A stretch of DNA of 64,000 nt from the NCBI GenBank assembly GCA_963816545.1, contig CAWFLE010000005.1, forward strand, positions 62,001 through 126,000, given 5' to 3'. Of the stretch, positions 26,930 to 34,772 are shown piece after piece. This DNA is from Albimonas sp963816545 (GTDB lineage: Bacteria > Pseudomonadota > Alphaproteobacteria > Rhodobacterales > Rhodobacteraceae). Both the position numbers and the translations under genes were made by a program. Position 1 is the first letter of the stretch. Each line of letters begins with the position of its first letter. The notes under the pieces were generated by a model. The model made no database searches, was not told where the DNA came from, and was given only the letters and a program-made list of their open reading frames with translations.

Positions 26930-27850
26930 GTTGCGCCGCCGGCGGGATTGGCGTCGGCTGGCTGAGACAGGCTTGGTCGGGCGTCCGCCCGCCAAGCGAA
27001 GAATTGGGGCCTCGGCGGATCGAGGCGCGGGCCTCGGAGGCGCTGGCGTAGGCGCGGAGACGGACCTCCTCGTACTTCACCGTCCGCCAGAGCCGCTCGA
27101 TGAAGACGTTGTCGCGCCAGGCGCCTTTGCCGTCCATGCCGATGGCGACCTCGTTCGCCGCAGTCCTCGGACCGGTGGCGGGCTGCGGCTCACCCTTCAG
27201 CACCTTGGTGAACTCGATGCTGGTGAATTGCGGGCCCTGGTCGCAGTTGAAGATCTCCGGTCGGCGGTGACGGCCGAGCGCCTCCTCCAGGGCCTCGATG
27301 TCCGGGTCCGCCGACAGCGTGATCGAGAGCCGCCAGGCCAGGACCTTGCGGCTGAACCAGTCGATGACGGCGGCCAGATAGACGAAGCCGCGGGCCATGG
27401 ACACATAGGTGATGTCCATGGCCCAGACCTGGTTGGGTCGCGTCACCGCCAGCTTCCGAAGCAGGTAGGGATGGATCTTGTGGCCCGGGGCCGGCTTCGA
27501 CGTGCCTGGGCGGCGATAGAGCGCCTCGATCGACATCCTCTTCATCAGCGTCGACACGTGGAGCCGACCGGCCTCATGCCCTTCCGCCTGCAACAGGCCC
27601 TTGAGCATCCGGCTGCCGGCGAACGGGTGCTCCAGATGCAGCTCACAGGTCCGACGCATGAGCGCCAGATCGCCATCCGAGGTCGGCCGCGGCAGATAAT
27701 AGATGCTGCCCCGGCTTATCCCGAGCGCCTTCGCCTGGCGGCTGACGCTCAGCCCGTGGTCCCGGTCGATCGTCGCCTTGCGCTCGGCAGCAGACCCGCC
27801 TCGGCCTGCGCGCGCCGGATGAAAATCGTTCTCCGGCGTCAGCTCGCCAG
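26930..27850 (-). pseudogene. Degenerate IS3-family orfB transposase (5' side cut off)
   Basis: The minus strand encodes an IS3 orfB: RKATIDRDHGLSVSRQAKAL, GISRGSIYYLPRP, then the DDE core WAMDITYVSMARGFVYLAAV, NCDQGPQFTSIEFTKVL and VFIERLWRTVKYEEV. The three catalytic acidic residues are still visible. The frame carries an insertion of about ten residues after FTKVLKG (EPQPATGPRTAANE). Near the end it lacks the usual YLAFYN-type segment (ARASIRRGPNSSLGGRTPDQ). Only a few residues of orfA remain (GELTPENDF), ending near the left end of IS256 copy 2. It is inactive. Confidence 0.7.
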
Positions 27851-27935
27851 AAGGCGTTGGACCGCGGGCCCGGAGCGCTGTACCCTTCGATTTGAAATGC
27901 TTCGCGTACAGAAAATGAAATCCGTGCATACGTCT

Positions 27936-29335
27936 GGCTGTGTCCCAGGTGGTGGTGTAGGAGGCCGCGCGCGGAGCCCCTGGCGTAGCGCAGCGCGCGG
28001 CCTGGGGTGACGCTGGCGGCCATCGCCGGTCTTCGGAGAAGGTTCGGGTTGCAAGACCTGGAACCTGAACGGAGACGACGATGACCGATGAGAGAATGGC
28101 GCTGGTCGAGCTGGTTGAGAAGCAGGCCGATGGCGATCTCGTGCGCGAGATGCTGGCCTTTGCGGCCGAGCGGATCATGGAGCTGGAAGTCGAGGCGCGG
28201 ACGGGCGCCTCGAAGGGCGCGCGGTCGCCCCTGCGCGAGGTCCAGCGGAACGGATACCGTGATCGCGACTGGGACACCCGCGCCGGACGGATCGCGCTGG
28301 AGATCCCGAAGCTGCGCAAGGGCAGCTACTTCCCCAGTTTCCTCGAGCCGCGCCGCACGGCCGAGAAGGCGCTCGTCGCGGTGATACAGGAGGCCTGCGT
28401 CCACGGCGTTTCGACCCGCTCCGTGGACGATCTGGTGAAGGCCATGGGCGCGGGCGGCCTGTCGAAGTCCCAGGTCAGCCGCCTCTGCGTCGAGATCGAC
28501 GAGCGGGTGAATGCCTTCCTCACCCGTCCCCTGGAGGGGGCGTGGCCCTATCTCTGGCTGGATGCCACCTACCTCGAGGTCCGCGAGGGCGGGCGCATCG
28601 TCAGCCGCGCGGCGATAATCGCTGTCGCGGTGAACGAGGACGGCAAGCGCGAGGGGCTGGGCGTCGCCACGGGGCCCTCGGAAGCCGAGACCTTCTGGAC
28701 CGATTTCCTGCGCTCCCTCGCCGATCGCGGACTGCGCGGCGTGAAGCTGGTGATCGCCGACGACCACAAGGGCCTGCGGGCGGCCGCGCGGCGAGTGTTC
28801 AACGCGACCCGTCAGAGGCGCCGGATCCACTGGATGCGGAACGCGTTGGCGCACGCCCCGGCCAAGCAGCGCACTGCGGTCGCGGCGATGCTGAAGACCA
28901 TCTTCGCGCAGGAGAACAAGGAAGGTGCGGAAGCCCAGGGGGACGCCGTAGCCGACGCGCCGCGCGAGAAGAACGAGAAGCTCGGCGCCTTCATGGACGC
29001 CTCCCGCGACGAGGTCCTGGCCTACATGTCCTTCCCTCGCGAGCATCGGGCTCAGATCGCGTCGACGACCCCACTCGAGCGCGTCAACCGCGAGGTCAAG
29101 CGGCGGTCAGACGTCGTCGGCATCTTCCCGAACGATGAGGCCATCGTCCGGCTCGTTGGCGCGCTGATGCTGGAGACCAACGACGAATGGGCCGTGGCGC
29201 GCCGGTACATGTCGCTTGAAAGCCTCGCCCGCGTCACCGACACTCCCACAGTCAGGCTGCCCGCCGTGGCGTCCTGATCAGCCTCGGATCTCTCTCCGAG
29301 GGCCGGCGCTCCTACACCACGCCCCGGGACATGAT
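27936..29335 (+). mobile_element. IS256-family insertion sequence, copy 2 (1400 bp, no target duplication)
   Basis: Near-identical to copy 1 at 4418-5806 but on the opposite strand, with the same terminal sequences (GGCTGTGTCCCAGG at left; CCGGGACATGAT at right). The flanks CATACGTCT (27927-27935) and CAGAGCTCG (29336-29344) do not match, so no target duplication remains. That implies a deletion or recombination next to the element after insertion. Confidence 0.88.
28081..29277 (+). CDS. IS256-family transposase, copy 2, complete
   Basis: A 398-residue transposase with all expected motifs: WLDATYLEVREGG, VIADDHKGL, TPLERVNREVKRRSDVV and the conserved GIFPNDEAIVRLVGAL that copy 1 lacks in part. 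It has an intact start and stop and complete element ends, so it is the only apparently functional IS256 copy here and could act on the ends of copy 1 and the solo end at 59732. Confidence 0.92.
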   Translation: MTDERMALVELVEKQADGDLVREMLAFAAERIMELEVEARTGASKGARSPLREVQRNGYRDRDWDTRAGRIALEIPKLRKGSYFPSFLEPRRTAEKALVAVIQEACVHGVSTRSVDDLVKAMGAGGLSKSQVSRLCVEIDERVNAFLTRPLEGAWPYLWLDATYLEVREGGRIVSRAAIIAVAVNEDGKREGLGVATGPSEAETFWTDFLRSLADRGLRGVKLVIADDHKGLRAAARRVFNATRQRRRIHWMRNALAHAPAKQRTAVAAMLKTIFAQENKEGAEAQGDAVADAPREKNEKLGAFMDASRDEVLAYMSFPREHRAQIASTTPLERVNREVKRRSDVVGIFPNDEAIVRLVGALMLETNDEWAVARRYMSLESLARVTDTPTVRLPAVAS

Positions 29336-29339
29336 CAGA

Positions 29340-29592
29340 GCTCGCGCGCCGTGCGGACCATGCGCCCCTGATCGTGTGGGATCGCTACGAGGCGCCGGAG
29401 CAGTATCTCTGCATCGCGAATTGCAGCCTCACGGAGCGCCTCCTGCCCGCGGGCGACGAGTCGGAGGGCGAGCTGCCGGAGGTTCCGGGCGCGGAGGTGG
29501 CAAGACGCCGCACGGGCTGGAGTTCCCGCCCCTTGGCTTCGCCGTCCTCCGTAGGGACAAGCGCGATCCGCCGGAGAGGCCGGAGATGACAT
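29340..29592 (+). pseudogene. Possible C-terminal fragment of a GH13 glycosidase
   Basis: The plus strand encodes LIVWDRYEAPEQYLCIANCS and LLPAGDESEGELPEVPGAEV in one frame, then LEFPPLGFAVLRRD in the next. This resembles the C-terminal beta domain of GH13 enzymes, and GH13 pieces occur at 33957-37737. Similarity is judged by eye and is weak. A hairpin CGCCGCT-catat-AGCGGCG (29593-29611) follows the fragment. Confidence 0.3.
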
Positions 29593-29630
29593 CGCCGCTC
29601 ATATAGCGGCGCTGACCTGACCCCTTGCGC

Positions 29631-30560
29631 TCATCCGCGGGCGGCCGGAATCGTGGGTTGAGATTTGCCCGTGAGGGCGGCGTGAGCAATGGGCAGCGGC
29701 GCGGAGCCTTCGAGGTCGTGCAGCGGCGATGCCCATTGCGGTTTCAGGGAGGCTGCGTAGGGGGCCGGCGTCATGTAGCCGATCGCCGAGTGCGGCCTCA
29801 CGGTGTTGTAGTCGTCGACCCATCCGCGGAGGATCGCCCGGACGTGGTTCATCGAGAAAAACAGGTGCTCGTTGAGGCATTCGTCCCGCATCCGGCCCTG
29901 AAAGCTCTCGGCGAAGGCGTTTTGGGTCGGCTTTCCCGGCGCGATGCATCGCCAGTCCAGCTTCTCCGCCTGCGCGAAGGTCAGGACGGCCGTCGAGGTG
30001 AACTCCGTCCCGTTGTCGCTGACCACGATGCGTGGCTTGCCGCGGGTCTCGATGAGGACCTTCAGCTCCCGGACGACCCGTCTGCCGGAGATCGAGGCGT
30101 CCGGGATCGCCGCCAGACACTCCTTCGTCACGTCGTCGATGATGTTCAGCACGCGGAACCTGCCTCCGCCGGCCAGTTGGTCATGCACGAAGTCCATCGA
30201 CCAGCGGCTGTTCGGTCCGTCCGGCGCCGGTATCGGCGTGCGCGCGACCGCGATCCGGCGGCGGGATCTGCGCCGCCGCACAGCCAGCCCCTCCTCACCG
30301 TAGAGCCGCTGGGTCTTCTTGCGGTTCATGGCCCAGCCCTCCGCACGCAACAGCACATGCAGCCGGCGATAGCCGAACCGCCGGCGCTGCTCCGCCAGCT
30401 CGCGCAGGCGCCGGCGCAGGCCAGCATCGTCGGGGCGCCGGCTTCGGTAGCGGACCGAGCTGCGGTCCGCCGAGATCAAGGTGCACGCCCGCCGCTCGCT
30501 CATCCCGTGACAGGCACGGAGATGCGCGACCGCGTCCCGCATCACGGCGGGCGTCACCAT
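29631..30560 (-). CDS. IS3-family transposase OrfB
   Basis: About 309 residues from the ATG at 30560. The DDE core is intact: NSRWSMDFVHDQLAGG, VVSDNGTEFTSTAVL and QNAFAESFQGRMRDECLNEH, followed by VDDYNTVRPHSAIGYMTP. An upstream-extended frame passes through the run of seven A residues at the orfA end, the usual site for programmed -1 shifting that makes the OrfAB fusion. It appears functional. Confidence 0.9.
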   Translation of the reverse strand: MVTPAVMRDAVAHLRACHGMSERRACTLISADRSSVRYRSRRPDDAGLRRRLRELAEQRRRFGYRRLHVLLRAEGWAMNRKKTQRLYGEEGLAVRRRRSRRRIAVARTPIPAPDGPNSRWSMDFVHDQLAGGGRFRVLNIIDDVTKECLAAIPDASISGRRVVRELKVLIETRGKPRIVVSDNGTEFTSTAVLTFAQAEKLDWRCIAPGKPTQNAFAESFQGRMRDECLNEHLFFSMNHVRAILRGWVDDYNTVRPHSAIGYMTPAPYAASLKPQWASPLHDLEGSAPLPIAHAALTGKSQPTIPAARG

Positions 30561-30820
30561 TTTTTTGACAGCAGATCCTTCAACCCGGCGTTGTCGAGCA
30601 TCGCGTCGGCGTAGAGCCGCTTCAGCCGGGCGTTCTCGTCCTCGAGGGCCTTCAGCCGCTTCGCGTCGGAGACGTCCATCCCGCCGTACTTCGCCTTCCA
30701 GGCGTAGAACGTCGCCGATGACATCCCGTGCTTGCGGCATAGCCCCGCCACCGTGGCCCCGGCCTCCTGCTCCCGCAGAACGCCGATGATCTGCTCTTCC
30801 GTGAACCTGCTGCGCTTCAT
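30554..30820 (-). CDS. IS3-family OrfA (helix-turn-helix)
   Basis: An 88-residue protein: KRSRFTEEQIIGVLREQEAG, HGMSSATFYAWKAKYGGM, then a leucine-zipper-like segment (KRLKALEDENARLKRLYADA) and LLSKKW before the stop. The last codons run over AAAAAAATGGTGA, a slippery A7 next to the stop and the orfB ATG. This is the classic IS3 arrangement. Confidence 0.92.
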   Translation of the reverse strand: MKRSRFTEEQIIGVLREQEAGATVAGLCRKHGMSSATFYAWKAKYGGMDVSDAKRLKALEDENARLKRLYADAMLDNAGLKDLLSKKW

Positions 30821-30952
30821 TCCGGTCCCTTCCAGTCGGTCGGGATCCCAGCACGCCGTGGAGGAGAAACAAGGGGTCAGGTCAGCGCCTCCGGTGGCGG
30901 ACCGCGAACGGAGTTTCCCGGAGCGAGCAAAGACGTTAGAAACCAGGTGACC

Positions 30953-31042
30953 GGAAGGGTGGCAGAGCGGTCGAATGCGGCGGTCTTGAAAACCGTTGAG
31001 CCCGCAAGGGTTCCGTGGGTTCGAATCCCACCCCTTCCGCCA
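30953..31042 (+). tRNA. tRNA-Ser (UGA)
   Basis: A 90-nt class II tRNA. The acceptor stem pairs GGAAGGG (30953-30959) with CCCTTCC (31032-31038), followed by discriminator G and an encoded CCA. The anticodon loop CTTGAAA gives anticodon TGA at 30987-30989. It has the long variable arm of serine tRNAs and a GGTTCGAATCC T-arm. A serine-recombinase remnant lies at its 3' end, suggesting use as an integration site. Confidence 0.95.
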
Positions 31043-31427
31043 GCCCGGTACAAAACTGGGAACTGCGAGGTCCTGCTTGCCGGAACTCAGCACGGCGCGC
31101 TCAAGGTCGCTTCTGCATCCGACGATGGTGACGCCGTTTTCGTGGATCCGGATTTCCGTGACGACGGCGCGAAGGTAGGCGCGGCGGAACTCGATGGATC
31201 CTGCGGCGACGTTGGTTTGCATGAGCCGCGTGAAGTCGGCGATCCGTTCCTCGGTGAGGCGGGCGGAGGGGGAAAGCTCGGCGGTCGCGCGATCGAGCGC
31301 TCCCTTTGCGATGTCGCGTTCTAAGCGGACGTGATCAATGCGGTCCTTCAGGCTGGGTTCCTTCGGATCCAGGGCCCCGGCTTCAATGGCCGAGTAGATG
31401 TTGTCGAGGCGGCTTTGGGCCTCATCC
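31043..31427 (-). pseudogene. C-terminal remnant of a large serine recombinase (integrase)
   Basis: The minus strand encodes DEAQSRLDNIYSAIEAGALD, then LKDRIDHVRLERDIAKGALD, the coiled-coil region of large serine recombinases. It continues with EERIADFTRLMQTNVAAGSI, EFRRAYLRAVVTEIRIHENG, VTIVGCRSDLERAVL and ends near AVPSFVPGWRKG, abutting the 3' end of tRNA-Ser. The catalytic N-terminal domain is missing. IS66 copy A sits at the cut, with an 8-bp duplication. The far side of that IS does not continue the recombinase, so the truncation came before the IS66 insertion. Confidence 0.75.
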
Positions 31428-31501
31428 GTAAGCGCGACGCCGACCACCTCCTGCCGCTTCTGATCTGAGCGAGCCATTCTGCGTGCGGATGAGCGCGGGA
31501 G

Positions 31502-31945
31502 GTGTTGGCTTTGGAACGAGACGGCGAAGAGGGCGTCCATTTGGGCGGTTCGTCGGGCGGTGGGATTTCGCGGCTGGAGGTGATCGAGGGGCCGACTGGG
31601 CGTCGGCGGCGGACGAAGGCGGAGCGGGCGCGGATCGCGGCGGAGAGCTTGATGCCCGGAGCCAAGGTGGCTGATGTCGCCCGCAGGCATGGCACGACGC
31701 GCTGGCAGGTTTACGACTGGCGCAGAAAGCTGCGGATGGGTGAACTGGTCGTGCCCGCGAGCGTAGCGGCATTGCCGATGTTCGCGGAACTCGTCGTCGA
31801 AAGCGCGGCAGCGGAGGCGCCCTTGGCCCACGCGACGTCCGGCGTGGAGATCGTCGTCGGCGATGTCGTGATCCGCGTCGGGTCCGGGGTCGAGGAGGGG
31901 CTGTTGATGCGGACGATCCGGGCAGCGCGGGCGGCGGCATCGTGA
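31502..31945 (+). CDS. tnpA: IS66 accessory protein TnpA
   Basis: A 147-residue basic helix-turn-helix protein: RRRRTKAERARIAAESLMPG, DVARRHGTTRWQVYDWRRKL, and a C-terminal VEIVVGDVVIRVGSGVEE stretch typical of IS66 OrfA. It overlaps tnpB by 4 bp (GTGA). The exact start is uncertain because no strong Shine-Dalgarno is visible. Confidence 0.85.
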   Translation: MLALERDGEEGVHLGGSSGGGISRLEVIEGPTGRRRRTKAERARIAAESLMPGAKVADVARRHGTTRWQVYDWRRKLRMGELVVPASVAALPMFAELVVESAAAEAPLAHATSGVEIVVGDVVIRVGSGVEEGLLMRTIRAARAAAS

Positions 31946-32295
31946 TCGGCCAAGGTGGGGCGGGGAAGGTCTTCGTGGCGACGCGGCCGGTGGACTTCCG
32001 GAAGGAGATCGACGGGCTGGCGCTGGCGGTGCAGGAGATGTTCGGGCTCGATCCGTTCTGCGGCGCCGTCTTCGTGTTCCGCTCGAAAGGGGCGGATCGC
32101 ATCAAGCTGCTGGTCTGGGACCAGACCGGGATGGTGCTCGTTCACAAGCGCCTGGAAGGCGGCAAGTTCGTCTGGCCTCGGGTGCGGGACGGGGTGATGC
32201 GGATGTCGTCGGCGCAGTTGGCGGCGCTGTTCGAGGGACTGGACTGGCGGCTGGTGAGACCGGAGCGGGCGCGGCGTCCGCAGGCAGCCGGGTGA
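31942..32295 (+). CDS. tnpB: IS66 accessory protein TnpB
   Basis: A 117-residue IS66 Orf2 protein: VFVATRPVDFRKEIDGLALA, VFVFRSKGADRIKLLVWDQT, and WPRVRDGVMRMSSAQLAALF with the closing FEGLDWRLVRP. It starts at GTG overlapping tnpA. It differs from copy B by RKEIDG against RKGIDG. It is needed together with TnpA and TnpC for IS66 transposition. Confidence 0.92.
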   Translation: MIGQGGAGKVFVATRPVDFRKEIDGLALAVQEMFGLDPFCGAVFVFRSKGADRIKLLVWDQTGMVLVHKRLEGGKFVWPRVRDGVMRMSSAQLAALFEGLDWRLVRPERARRPQAAG

Positions 32296-32356
32296 TCATG
32301 GGGCAAGCCGCTGTTTTTGCTGGCCGGAACCGGTCCAGAGTGATTCAATCCTGCGC

Positions 32357-33922
32357 ATGGACGCCGATGCCCTCAGCCGCGAGAACGCCCATCTGAAGGT
32401 CCGCCTGGCTCAGGTCGAGGCGGCGCTGGCCGAGGTGCAGGAGGCCAATCGTCGGCTGGAGGACATCCTGCGCACCTCGCAGCGCGCTCAGTTCGGCAAG
32501 CGCTCCGAGAAGCTGTCGCCCGACCAGTTCAACCTGCCGCTGGAGGATGCCGAACTGGCCCAGGGCGTGCTCGAGGCCGCGCAGGAGAAGGCCGAGGCGG
32601 CGCTGCAACGTGCGCGCGGGGAGACGCCCCGGAAGCCGGCGCGCAACCGTGGTCATCTGCCGGCGCATCTGCCCCGGATCGAGCGGGTGATCGAGCCCGT
32701 CAGCATCCTCTGCCCCTGCGGCTGCGGCGAGATGGCCCGGATCGGGGAAGATGTCTCCGAACGGCTCGACGTGATCCCGGCGCAGTTCCAGGTGCTGGCG
32801 ACGCGGCGCCCGCGATACGCCTGCCGCCGCTGTTCGCAGGCCGTGGCGCAGGCGCATGCCCCCGAACATGTCGTGCCGGGCGGGCTGCCGACCGAGCGGC
32901 TGATCGCATGGATCATCGTCTCGAAGTTCGGAGACCACCTGCCATTTTACCGGCAGTCCGGGATCTTCGAGCGGCAGGGGCTCCACCTCGACCGCGGCAC
33001 GCTCGGCAACTGGGTCGGCCGCGCCTGTTTCCATCTGATGCCGGTCATCGAGCACATGCGCGCCCATCTGCGCGGCGCCGACCGCATCTTCGTCGACGAG
33101 ACCCGCGCGCCGGTGCTGGACCCGGGCCGGAAGGTCACCAAGAGCGGCTACTTCTGGGCCGTCGTATCCGACGACCGCGGCCATGGCGGCGCCGGCCCGC
33201 CCATCGTGCTGTTCCATTACGCTCCCGGCCGGGGGAAAGAGCACCCGCTGAAGTTCCTTGCCGGATACCGCGGCCGGTTCCTGCAATGCGACGCCTACCA
33301 GTCCTACAACGCGCTGACCCAAATCGCGCGCGACAGCAGTCCATGGCAGCTGGTCTATTGCTGGACCCATGTCCGCCGCCGCTTAGTGAAGCGCTTCGAG
33401 AACGAGGGCTCGCCCATCGCCGAGGAGATGCTGCGCCAGATCGCTGCCCTCTATGGGGTCGAGAAGACCGTGCGCGGCAGGGATGCGGCCATCCGGCTGG
33501 CCGCCCGGCGCGACCATTCCGCCCCCATCATCGCCGCGCTCAAGCCGTGGCTGGAGACCCAGCTGTCGCGCATCCCGCAGAAATCCCAGCTGGCCGAGGA
33601 CATCCGCTACACCCTCGCCCACTGGCTCGGCCTGATCCGCTTCCTCGACAACGGCGCCCTCGAACTCGACACCAACGCGGTCGAGAACCAGATCCGCCCG
33701 ATCGCGCTGACAAGGAAGAACGCCCTATTCGCCGGCAACGAAGTCGGCGCCGAGAACTGGGCCATGCTCGCCTCGCTCGTCGCAACCTGCAAGCTGTCGG
33801 GCGTGAACCCCGTCGACTACCTCGCCGACATCCTCCGCGCCATTCTCGATGGTCACCCGAAATCCGCCATCGAAGACCTCATGCCTTGGCAATACGCGCA
33901 GCCGTCAAGCCTCGCCGCATAG
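32357..33922 (+). CDS. tnpC: IS66 transposase TnpC
   Basis: A 521-residue IS66 transposase with an N-terminal coiled coil (SRENAHLKVRLAQVEAALAE), the zinc-finger-like CPCGCGEMARIG and YACRRCSQ, the DDE domain (RIFVDETRAPVLDPGR, LQCDAYQSYNAL, CWTHVRRRLVKRFE) and the closing ALELDTNAVENQIRPIALTR and ALFAGNEVGAENWAMLASL. It is full length and identical or nearly so to copy B. Confidence 0.93.
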   Translation: MDADALSRENAHLKVRLAQVEAALAEVQEANRRLEDILRTSQRAQFGKRSEKLSPDQFNLPLEDAELAQGVLEAAQEKAEAALQRARGETPRKPARNRGHLPAHLPRIERVIEPVSILCPCGCGEMARIGEDVSERLDVIPAQFQVLATRRPRYACRRCSQAVAQAHAPEHVVPGGLPTERLIAWIIVSKFGDHLPFYRQSGIFERQGLHLDRGTLGNWVGRACFHLMPVIEHMRAHLRGADRIFVDETRAPVLDPGRKVTKSGYFWAVVSDDRGHGGAGPPIVLFHYAPGRGKEHPLKFLAGYRGRFLQCDAYQSYNALTQIARDSSPWQLVYCWTHVRRRLVKRFENEGSPIAEEMLRQIAALYGVEKTVRGRDAAIRLAARRDHSAPIIAALKPWLETQLSRIPQKSQLAEDIRYTLAHWLGLIRFLDNGALELDTNAVENQIRPIALTRKNALFAGNEVGAENWAMLASLVATCKLSGVNPVDYLADILRAILDGHPKSAIEDLMPWQYAQPSSLAA

Positions 33923-33956
33923 GGCCGCGCCGTCGCGCTTACCCTCATCCGCTCGA

Positions 33957-34584
33957 TCACATGGACGGACCGCCGAGATCGAGCCAGACGCGCATCTCGC
34001 CCGTCAGGGCGTCCATCACTTCGGGGTTCAGCAGGTCCAGCGCCGGCGGGCACTGGAGGAACGTGTGATAGTGGTACCGGCTTCGCCGCCGCTCCCGGGT
34101 CCAGGTGGACCGCCAAAGGGACGAGAGCCCGTTGTTCGCCGCCGTTCCGTCCGCCCAGATGTACCAGTCGGCCTTGTCGTTGTCCCGGCTGGACCGGCTT
34201 TCGACGAACCACGGATGCTCCTCCGAGGTGTGGCAGGGCACGAAGTCCAGCATCACCTTGAGATCCCGCGCATGGGCCTCCTCCAGCAGCGCGGCGAAGT
34301 CCTCCAGGTTCCCGTGCCGGGGGTCCACGTTACGCATGTCGCTGATGTCGCAGCCGAAATCCTTCTGGGGCGAGGGGTGGAACGGGCTGAGCCACAACGC
34401 ATCGACGTTGAGCAAGGCGATGTAGCCGAGCTTCTGCGTCACCCCGCGCAGATCGCCGATCCCGTCGCCGTCGGCCTCCCGGAAGCTGCGGACATAGACC
34501 TGATAGATCGCGGCGCCGCATCGGGGGCAGGGGCTCCTGCAGGGCGGCCTGCGCGACCAGCGTCTCCCGGCTCGGCCGTTCCAT
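33957..34584 (-). pseudogene. N-terminal fragment of a GH13 alpha-glucosidase
   Basis: The minus strand encodes the first half of a GH13 catalytic barrel: IYQVYVRSFREADGDGIGDL, GYIALLNVDALWLSPFHPSP, DISDMRNVDPRHG, RDLKVMLDFVPCHTSEEHPW and ALTGEMRVWLDLG. It stops abruptly at VWLDLG, just before the nucleophile segment (normally VDGFRLD), and runs into GPSM and a stop. The likely start is the ATG at 34584 (MERPSRETLV), which needs one frame change to reach the core. Three features are missing: the catalytic Asp, the acid Glu and the C-terminal domain. Confidence 0.8.
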
Positions 34585-34589
34585 GCGCG

Positions 34590-34752
34590 GTCTCCGAAAT
34601 AGGCGCTCCCCGGCGGCAGGGCGACGTGGCCGCCGTTGCGCACGTTCGGGAAGCCGTGGCCTCCCATCGGCGCGCCGAGCCGCTCCTCCCCGATCTCCAG
34701 CTCCACCTCTTCAGTTCCGAGATTGAACAGGCACAGCACACGCCGCCCGTCA
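34590..34752 (-). pseudogene. C-terminal tail of a preceding GH13 alpha-glucosidase
   Basis: The minus strand encodes GRRVLCLFNLGTEEVELEIG, then ERLGAPMGGHGFPNVRNGGH and VALPPGSAYFG, the beta-domain end of a GH13 alpha-glucosidase. Joining it across IS66 copy B to 37268-37535 gives ALVFERAHDE followed by RRVLCLFNLG in frame, so the IS split one gene. Confidence 0.8.
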
Positions 34753-34772
34753 GTAAGCGCGACGGCGCGGCC

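Larger units (their letters stand above)
29613..30884 (-). mobile_element. IS3-family (IS407-type) element, 1272 bp, GCGC target duplication
   Basis: TGACCTGACCCCTTG at the left end is exactly repeated in inverted orientation at the right end (CAAGGGGTCAGGTCA). GCGC flanks both sides (29609-29612 and 30885-30888), a 4-bp duplication. The two overlapping genes are open. It landed between the putative GH13 fragment and tRNA-Ser. Confidence 0.9.
31428..33942 (+). mobile_element. IS66-family element, copy A (2515 bp, 8-bp target duplication)
   Basis: The ends read GTAAGCGCGACGCCGACC and, inward from the right, GTAAGCGCGACGGCGCGG. CCTCATCC is duplicated exactly at 31420-31427 and 33943-33950, the 8-bp size of IS66. 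It carries tnpA, tnpB and tnpC, all open. Copy B (34753-37267) is the same length and inverted. Confidence 0.93.

Noticed and set aside
28081..29046. Open frames antisense to the IS256 transposase fusing with IS3 sequence
   Set aside because: They arise from the absence of stops in the antisense of the IS256 gene and have no start or motif support of their own.
30560..31042. Recombinase frame continuing through the tRNA as GWDSNPRNPCGL
   Set aside because: This is the antisense translation of the tRNA-Ser T-arm and acceptor, a common artefact next to tRNA genes.
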